Origin: Bradyrhizobium zhengyangense
Lineage (GTDB): Bacteria; Pseudomonadota; Alphaproteobacteria; Rhizobiales; Xanthobacteraceae
Direction of reading: 5' to 3'
NCBI RefSeq assembly: GCF_022012435.1
Contig: NZ_JAKLUA010000005.1
Span: 124,001 to 188,000, forward strand
DNA length: 64,000 nt
Part shown: positions 59,748-64,000 of the stretch, piece by piece
How positions within the stretch are numbered: position 1 is the first letter of the stretch
How the letters are laid out: the number at the start of each line of letters is the position of its first letter
Made by a program: the position numbers and the translations under genes
The notes under the pieces: generated by a model
Seen by the model: the letters and a program-made list of their open reading frames with translations, nothing else
Told to the model about the DNA's origin: nothing
The model's database searches: none

Positions 59748-61070
59748 TCAGGAGCCGGAGCCGAGGCACTTGTTGGTCTTGGTGTTGAAGTTGCCGCACT
59801 TCTTGCCGACCCAGTCGCCGATCAGGTCCTTGGAGCCATCGAGCTCCTTCGACCAGGCGTCGCCCGCCACGAGACCCGGGGTCTTCCAGACCACGTCGAA
59901 CTGGCCGTTGCCCTTGATCTCGCCGATGAACACCGGCTTGGTGATGTGGTGGTTCGGCAGCATCTTCGAGGTGCCACCAGTCAGGTTCGCAGCCTCGATG
60001 CCGGGAAGCGCGTCGATCACCTTGTCCGGATCGGTCGACTTCACCTTCTCGACGGCCTTGACCCACATGTTGAAGCCGATCACGTGGGCTTCCATCGGAT
60101 CGTTGGTCGTGCGCTTCGGGTTTTTGGTGTAGGCCTGCCAGTCCTTGATGAACTTCTCGTTCGCCGGGGTCTTGATCGACTCGAAGTAGTTCCAGGCGGC
60201 GAGATGGCCGACCAGCGGCTTGGTATCGATGCCGGCGAGCTCTTCTTCACCCACCGAGAACGCGACCACCGGGATGTCCTTCGCCTTGATGCCCTGGTTG
60301 CCGAGCTCCTTGTAGAAGGGGACGTTGGCGTCGCCGTTGATGGTCGAGACCACCGCGGTCTTCTTGCCGGCCGAGCCGAACTTCTTGATGTCGGCCACGA
60401 TCGTCTGCCAGTCGGAGTGACCGAACGGCGTGTAGTTGATCATGATGTCTTCCTGGGCGACACCCTTCGACTTCAGGTAGGCTTCCAGGATCTTGTTGGT
60501 GGTGCGCGGATAGACGTAGTCGGTGCCCGCGAGCACCCAGCGCTTCACCTTCTCTTCCTTCATCAGGTAGTCGACGGCAGGGATCGCCTGCTGGTTCGGC
60601 GCAGCACCGGTGTAGAACACGTTGCGCTCGGACTCTTCACCCTCGTACTGGACGGGGTAGAACAGGATGTTGTTGAGCTCCTTGAATACCGGGAGCACCG
60701 ACTTGCGCGACACCGAGGTCCAGCAGCCGAACACGACCGCGACCTTGTCCTTGGTGATCAGCTCGCGCGCCTTTTCGGCGAACAGCGGCCAGTTCGAGGC
60801 GGGATCGACGACGACGGCCTCGAGCTTCTTGCCGAGCACGCCGCCCTTCTTGTTCTGCTCGTCGATGAGGAAGAGGATGGTGTCCTTCAGCGTGGTTTCG
60901 CTGATGGCCATGGTGCCGGAGAGGGAGTGCAGGACGCCGACCTTGATGGTGTCGTCCGCGGCCTTCGCGCCGGAAATGGACGCCAGACCGAGCAACAGTC
61001 CGGTGGTCGCGGCGAGCACGCCGCGGCGGCTAAATGATGCCGCTATATCGTGAATGGATTTGGTAGGCAT
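59748..61070 (-). CDS. urtA: urea ABC transporter, periplasmic urea-binding protein UrtA
   Basis: A 440-residue binding protein (Peripla_BP_5 type). The N-terminus carries a Tat signal, SFSRRGVLAATTGLLLGLAS, with cleavage near AKA. The mature protein begins with DDTIKVGVLHSLSGTMAISE and has VFGCWTSVSRKSVLPVFKEL, NNILFYPVQYEGEESERNVF, GAAPNQQAIPAVDYLM and AHVIGFNMWVKAVEK, all diagnostic of UrtA. It captures urea for UrtBCDE. It starts at ATG 61070 with GGGAG upstream and is the first gene after a sigma-54 promoter. Confidence 0.95.
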   Translation of the reverse strand: MPTKSIHDIAASFSRRGVLAATTGLLLGLASISGAKAADDTIKVGVLHSLSGTMAISETTLKDTILFLIDEQNKKGGVLGKKLEAVVVDPASNWPLFAEKARELITKDKVAVVFGCWTSVSRKSVLPVFKELNNILFYPVQYEGEESERNVFYTGAAPNQQAIPAVDYLMKEEKVKRWVLAGTDYVYPRTTNKILEAYLKSKGVAQEDIMINYTPFGHSDWQTIVADIKKFGSAGKKTAVVSTINGDANVPFYKELGNQGIKAKDIPVVAFSVGEEELAGIDTKPLVGHLAAWNYFESIKTPANEKFIKDWQAYTKNPKRTTNDPMEAHVIGFNMWVKAVEKVKSTDPDKVIDALPGIEAANLTGGTSKMLPNHHITKPVFIGEIKGNGQFDVVWKTPGLVAGDAWSKELDGSKDLIGDWVGKKCGNFNTKTNKCLGSGS

Positions 61071-61146
61071 GGATCTATCATCTCCCTGACGCAGACGTGA
61101 AAAACGCTGCGAAACGGCCCCACGGCCGCCTGCGATTAACGGAATC

Positions 61147-61161
61147 GCAAGAACCGTGCCA
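61147..61161 (-). promoter_or_regulatory. sigma-54 (RpoN) -24/-12 promoter of the urt-ure operon
   Basis: Read on the minus strand, 61161-61147 is TGGCAC-GGTTC-TTGC, an exact match to the RpoN consensus TGGCAC-N5-TTGC. Transcription would start near 61136, giving a 65-nt leader before urtA. This fits NtrC-type control under nitrogen limitation. An obvious two-armed NtrC site was not found; a TGCACC half-site lies at about 61335. Confidence 0.8.
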
Positions 61162-61380
61162 TGGCTTGGGCACCTGCCAAGTGTTTGCTCAGTCTAGATA
61201 ATTTTGCCGCAATCAAACTTTAGCCGCAGTCCGGCTGCTCAAAATTTGAGCGAATAAAATGTATGCTTATGCGGCAATCAGTCCATTTTTTGAGCAAGAT
61301 AGGGCCGCTGGCTAAAATTCCGGCATAACTATTTTTGCACCGCAATCGACGCCAGTAGACGGTCCGCCTTGAAAGCGCCC
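61162..61380. promoter_or_regulatory. AT-rich upstream region of urtA with repeated GCTCAAA/TTTGAGC motifs
   Basis: Between the sigma-54 promoter and the divergent helicase region lies unusually AT-rich DNA with a perfect palindrome GCTCAAA-A-TTTGAGC (61237-61251), a TTTGCTCA half (about 61184-61191) and TTTTGAGCAA (about 61287-61296). CTTGG-N7-CCAAG sits at about 61165-61181. These look like binding sites for activators or repressors of the urt operon. Confidence 0.55.
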
Positions 61381-61575
61381 CGTCAATGTTCCATATAGGT
61401 GACGAGATCGCTCGCGAATCGAGCGGTCGTTGCGAGCCGCGTGTTCTTAAGCCCCCTCCGGGCCTCTGGCTTGCCCCATATCATCCAAGCCATCCGACAC
61501 CCCAAACACGCAGGTGTCTTCTCGACACCCTTATGCGCGCGCCCCGCTGATTGCGTCGGGCCGACCGCATTTGAC

Positions 61576-63129
61576 ATGGAAAGAACCCATCTTTTGACTT
61601 CGTTTCAGGACTTCGGCCTCGCCGAACCCATCGCACGTGCTCTCGCCGAAGAGAATTACGTCACCCCCACCCCCATCCAGGCCCAGACGATCCCGACGGC
61701 GCTGACCGGCCGCGATGTCGTCGGCATCGCCCAGACCGGCACCGGCAAGACCGCGTCCTTCGCGCTGCCAATCCTGCACCGCCTGCTCGAGAACCGCATC
61801 AAGCCGCAGCCCAAGACCTGCCGCGTGCTGGTGCTGTCGCCCACCCGCGAGCTTTCGGGGCAGATCCTCGACAGCTTCAACGCCTATGGCCGCCACATCC
61901 GCCTGTCCTCGACGCTCGCCATCGGCGGCGTGCCGATGGGCCGCCAGGTCCGCGCCCTGATGCAGGGCGTCGACGTGCTGGTTGCCACCCCAGGCCGCCT
62001 GCTCGACCTCGTGCAGAGCAACGGACTGAAGCTTGGCAGCGTCGAGTTCCTCGTGCTCGACGAAGCCGATCGCATGCTGGACATGGGCTTCATCAACGAC
62101 ATCCGCAAAATCGTTGCGAAACTCCCGATCAAGCGGCAGACGCTGTTCTTCTCCGCCACCATGCCGAAGGACATCGCCGAGCTCGCCGATTCCATGCTGC
62201 GTGATCCCGCGCGCGTCGCTGTGACCCCGGTCTCCTCGACTGCCGAGCGCATCAACCAGCGCATCATCCAGGTCGATTTCTCGGCCAAGGCCACCTTCCT
62301 GACCAAGCTGCTGAAGGACGAGCCGATCAACCGCGCGCTGGTCTTTACCCGCACCAAGCACGGCGCCGACAAGGTGGTGAAGACATTGGAGCGGGCCGGC
62401 ATCCCCGCCAGCGCCATCCATGGCAACAAGTCGCAGAACCATCGCGAGCGCACGCTCGCGCAGTTCCGCTCCGGCGAAATCCGCACCCTGGTCGCCACCG
62501 ACATCGCCGCTCGCGGCATCGACGTCGATGGCATCAGCCACGTCATCAACTACGACCTGCCCAACGTCCCGGAGACCTATGTGCACCGGATCGGCCGCAC
62601 CGCGCGCGCCGGCGCCGACGGCACCGCGATCTCGCTGGTCGCCGGCGGCGAGGAACTCAGCTATCTCCGTGACATCGAACGGCTGATCAAGGTGGCGCTG
62701 CCGCGCGAGGATCTCCGCACAGATGCCGGCCGCCGCGACGCGGGCGCTCCTCCACCCCAGCAACAACGTCAGGGCCGGCCGGGCGGCCGCCCGGGCCAGC
62801 GTCCGCAAGGCGCACGGCATGGCGACGGACGGCGTAGCGATGAGAGACATGCCGACGGACGCCATCACAGCTCCGGCAAGCCGAGCGACGGGCGGCCCGG
62901 CGAAGGCCGTCACGGCGAGGCGCGGCATGTGGACGGAAGGCCCGGAAACGGCTCGAAGGGGTCCCGCCGTCGCCGCTCCGGTGGTAAGGTGCATTCTTCG
63001 CCAAACGAACGCCCGGAACAGCGTTCCGCGCATAGCGCGGGAGCGTCCGATGGGATACAAGGCGTGGCCTTTTTGCGCCGTGAGAGTCGGCCGAACGGCC
63101 ACCCGAACCGCAAACCCCATTCGCACTAG
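61576..63129 (+). CDS. DEAD-box RNA helicase, RhlE-like
   Basis: A 517-residue ATP-dependent RNA helicase. Motifs in order: FQDFGLAEPIARALAEENYV (Q-motif region), AQTGTGKT (I), SPTREL (Ia), GG and TPGR (Ib), DEAD (II), SAT (III), VFTRTK (IV), TDIAARGID (V) and HRIGRTARAG (VI). From about residue 370 the tail is a disordered Arg/Gly/His/Asp-rich region, followed by a basic end, as in cold-induced RhlE proteins. The start at ATG 61576 follows no clear ribosome-binding site; the frame extends to 61399 without family similarity. It is followed by infA and cspA, a cold/ribosome-linked group. Confidence 0.92.
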   Translation: MERTHLLTSFQDFGLAEPIARALAEENYVTPTPIQAQTIPTALTGRDVVGIAQTGTGKTASFALPILHRLLENRIKPQPKTCRVLVLSPTRELSGQILDSFNAYGRHIRLSSTLAIGGVPMGRQVRALMQGVDVLVATPGRLLDLVQSNGLKLGSVEFLVLDEADRMLDMGFINDIRKIVAKLPIKRQTLFFSATMPKDIAELADSMLRDPARVAVTPVSSTAERINQRIIQVDFSAKATFLTKLLKDEPINRALVFTRTKHGADKVVKTLERAGIPASAIHGNKSQNHRERTLAQFRSGEIRTLVATDIAARGIDVDGISHVINYDLPNVPETYVHRIGRTARAGADGTAISLVAGGEELSYLRDIERLIKVALPREDLRTDAGRRDAGAPPPQQQRQGRPGGRPGQRPQGARHGDGRRSDERHADGRHHSSGKPSDGRPGEGRHGEARHVDGRPGNGSKGSRRRRSGGKVHSSPNERPEQRSAHSAGASDGIQGVAFLRRESRPNGHPNRKPHSH

Positions 63130-63152
63130 CCGTCCACGACCTGGAGAAATTC

Positions 63153-63443
63153 ATGGCTAAGGAAGAGCTGATCCAGTTCGAAGGACTGGTCACCGAAATC
63201 CTCCCCGACGCGCGCTACCGCGTGCAGCTCGACGCCGGGCACGAGATCGTCGCCTACACTGCCGGCAAGATGAAGAAGAACCGCATCAAGACGCTGGCGG
63301 GCGACCGCGTGACGGTGGAAATGTCGCCCTACGACCTCGAAAAGGGCCGGCTGATTTTCCGCCACAAGGACGAACGGCCGGCAACCGCCGGTGGACCGCC
63401 GCGCGGCGGCCCCCAGCGCGGCGGCCAGTTCCGCCGCCGCTGA
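63153..63443 (+). CDS. infA: translation initiation factor IF-1 with Arg/Gly tail
   Basis: A 96-residue OB-fold protein. The first 70 residues match IF-1: MAKEELIQFEGLVTEILPDA, then RYRVQLDAGHEIVAYTAGKM, KKNRIKTLAGDRVTVEMSPY and LEKGRLIFRHK. IF-1 is usually about 72 residues; here about 24 extra residues rich in Gly, Pro and Arg (GGPPRGGPQRGGQFRRR) follow. It binds the ribosomal A-site during initiation. The start codon follows a GGAG site, and the gene lies 23 bp after the helicase, so they are probably co-transcribed. Confidence 0.92.
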   Translation: MAKEELIQFEGLVTEILPDARYRVQLDAGHEIVAYTAGKMKKNRIKTLAGDRVTVEMSPYDLEKGRLIFRHKDERPATAGGPPRGGPQRGGQFRRR

Positions 63444-63490
63444 TCGGCCTCGCCCGCCTGGGCGCGGAATTAAAATGCTGACCTGTATGC

Positions 63491-63519
63491 TGATCCGCCG
63501 TGGACATCACGGCGGATCA
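63491..63519. terminator. hairpin after infA
   Basis: A perfect 12-bp stem TGATCCGCCGTG / CACGGCGGATCA (63491-63502 with 63508-63519) has a 5-base loop. On the plus strand it is followed by AAAAAT rather than T, so it is not a textbook intrinsic terminator; the T-run precedes it on the minus strand. It may limit read-through or stabilise the infA mRNA. The rest of the 268-bp gap is the AT-rich upstream region and probable long leader of cspA. Confidence 0.55.
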
Positions 63520-63711
63520 AAAAATCGTGCACGTCCGGATTGTTTTGAGGCCTTGATTCCAATAAAATGAATTAATCGATTTTCGGCCGGACGACATTAG
63601 CATCCACCGGTACAGCCGGTTCAGACACGCTGACGACCCTTCCAAAAATTCGATCTAACCTGCCTGCGTGAGCGGGCTCGACCATTGTGTATCTGAGAAG
63701 GGACTACCCCC

Positions 63712-63924
63712 GTGAGCATGGGAACCGTGAAGTGGTTTAACGCGACCAAGGGCTATGGCTTCATCCAGCCCGACGACGGCGGCAAGGACGTGTTCGTTCA
63801 CATCAGCGCCGTCGAGCGTGCCGGCCTCGGCTCGCTGCGCGAAGGCCAGAAGGTCTCCTACGAGATCGTCGCCGATCGCCGGTCCGGCAAGTCGGCTGCC
63901 GACAATCTCCGCGATGCAGGCTGA
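63712..63924 (+). CDS. cspA: cold-shock protein, CspA family
   Basis: A 70-residue single-stranded nucleic acid binding protein with both RNA-binding motifs: KGYGFIQ (RNP1) and VFVHIS (RNP2), in MGTVKWFNATKGYGFIQPDD. It acts as an RNA chaperone. A GTG at 63712 and an ATG at 63718 are both possible starts; GAGAAGGGA lies upstream of both. The gene follows the helicase and infA, with an AT-rich leader region of up to about 190 bp, as is typical of cold-induced csp genes. A weak GC-rich hairpin (63933-63951) lies after the stop. Confidence 0.93.
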   Translation: MSMGTVKWFNATKGYGFIQPDDGGKDVFVHISAVERAGLGSLREGQKVSYEIVADRRSGKSAADNLRDAG

Positions 63925-64000
63925 CATCCAACGCGTGCCCTGAGGGGCGCGCTACCGGATCAGCTTGAACGCAAGCAAACAACGGAAAAGGCCGTGCGGA

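Noticed and set aside
58106..59788. 560-codon plus-strand frame over urtB
   Set aside because: Antisense shadow of a well-supported permease gene.
47732..61161. Urease locus as a horizontally acquired island
   Set aside because: No integrase, tRNA end, direct repeats or base-composition shift are visible; the genes look native to the chromosome.
61383..61577. 64-codon minus-strand frame upstream of the helicase gene
   Set aside because: No ribosome-binding site, no recognisable family, and it overlaps the helicase leader.

Overview
The window reads as a stretch of core chromosome from a GC-rich alphaproteobacterium of the order Hyphomicrobiales, most likely Bradyrhizobium or a close relative. 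Support comes from RcdA (DUF1465), DUF1192, DUF2849, DUF2865, DUF3551 and DUF459 proteins, an OpgC-type glucan succinylase, an HWE-family histidine kinase, a TfdA-alpha-like dioxygenase, promoters of the general-stress sigma factor EcfG, and many palindromic intergenic repeats of the kind seen in Bradyrhizobium. I see no rRNA, tRNA, CRISPR array, prophage, transposase or integrase. Genus is an inference; no database was searched.

Layout. 0-10 kb: RcdA, a DUF1192 protein, a quinone oxidoreductase, two c-di-GMP proteins (a 7TM-PAS-GGDEF-EAL protein with a degenerate GGDEF site and a Cache-GGDEF cyclase), GalU. 9-23 kb: envelope and redox genes (lytic transglycosylase, DUF459 SGNH protein, CsbD, two divergent SDRs, a TfdA-like dioxygenase, YqgE, a DsbD-alpha-like protein, a flippase, a TauE/SafE exporter, BdhA with a patatin phospholipase, a CAP lipoprotein). 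23-34.5 kb: a complete sulfate uptake and assimilation locus, cysG-DUF2849-cysI-DUF934-cysH-sbp-cysT-cysW-cysA on the minus strand, divergent from cysD-cysNC. 34.7-47.5 kb: malate synthase G, chemoreceptor, envelope and stress genes, OpgC, a TetR/RidA pair and a CHASE-HWE kinase. 47.7-61.2 kb: a minus-strand urea uptake and urease locus, urtABCDE-ureDA-ureB-patatin-HD-ureC-ABM-ureEF-ureG. 61.5 kb to the end: DEAD-box helicase, IF-1 and a cold-shock protein.

How the genes work together. The urea locus has a full-consensus sigma-54 promoter upstream of urtA, and tight spacing suggests one transcript that imports urea and hydrolyses it to ammonia under nitrogen limitation. Three non-urease genes (a patatin-like lipase, a MESH1-like HD hydrolase and an antibiotic-biosynthesis monooxygenase-type protein) sit inside it. 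The sulfate locus takes sulfate from import to sulfide and supplies siroheme for CysI.

Four exact GGAAC-N16/17-CGTT motifs between 37.2 and 42.4 kb, plus a near match at csbD, place five transcription units (a 51-residue membrane protein, an L,D-transpeptidase, an AI-2E family transporter, a DUF883-like protein and CsbD) under likely EcfG control. One of these promoters also decides the start of the AI-2E family gene. The most promising leads are the guest genes in the urease operon, the EcfG promoter cluster, the sigma-54 urt promoter and the TfdA-like gene. I did not find a clearly new defence or mobile system.
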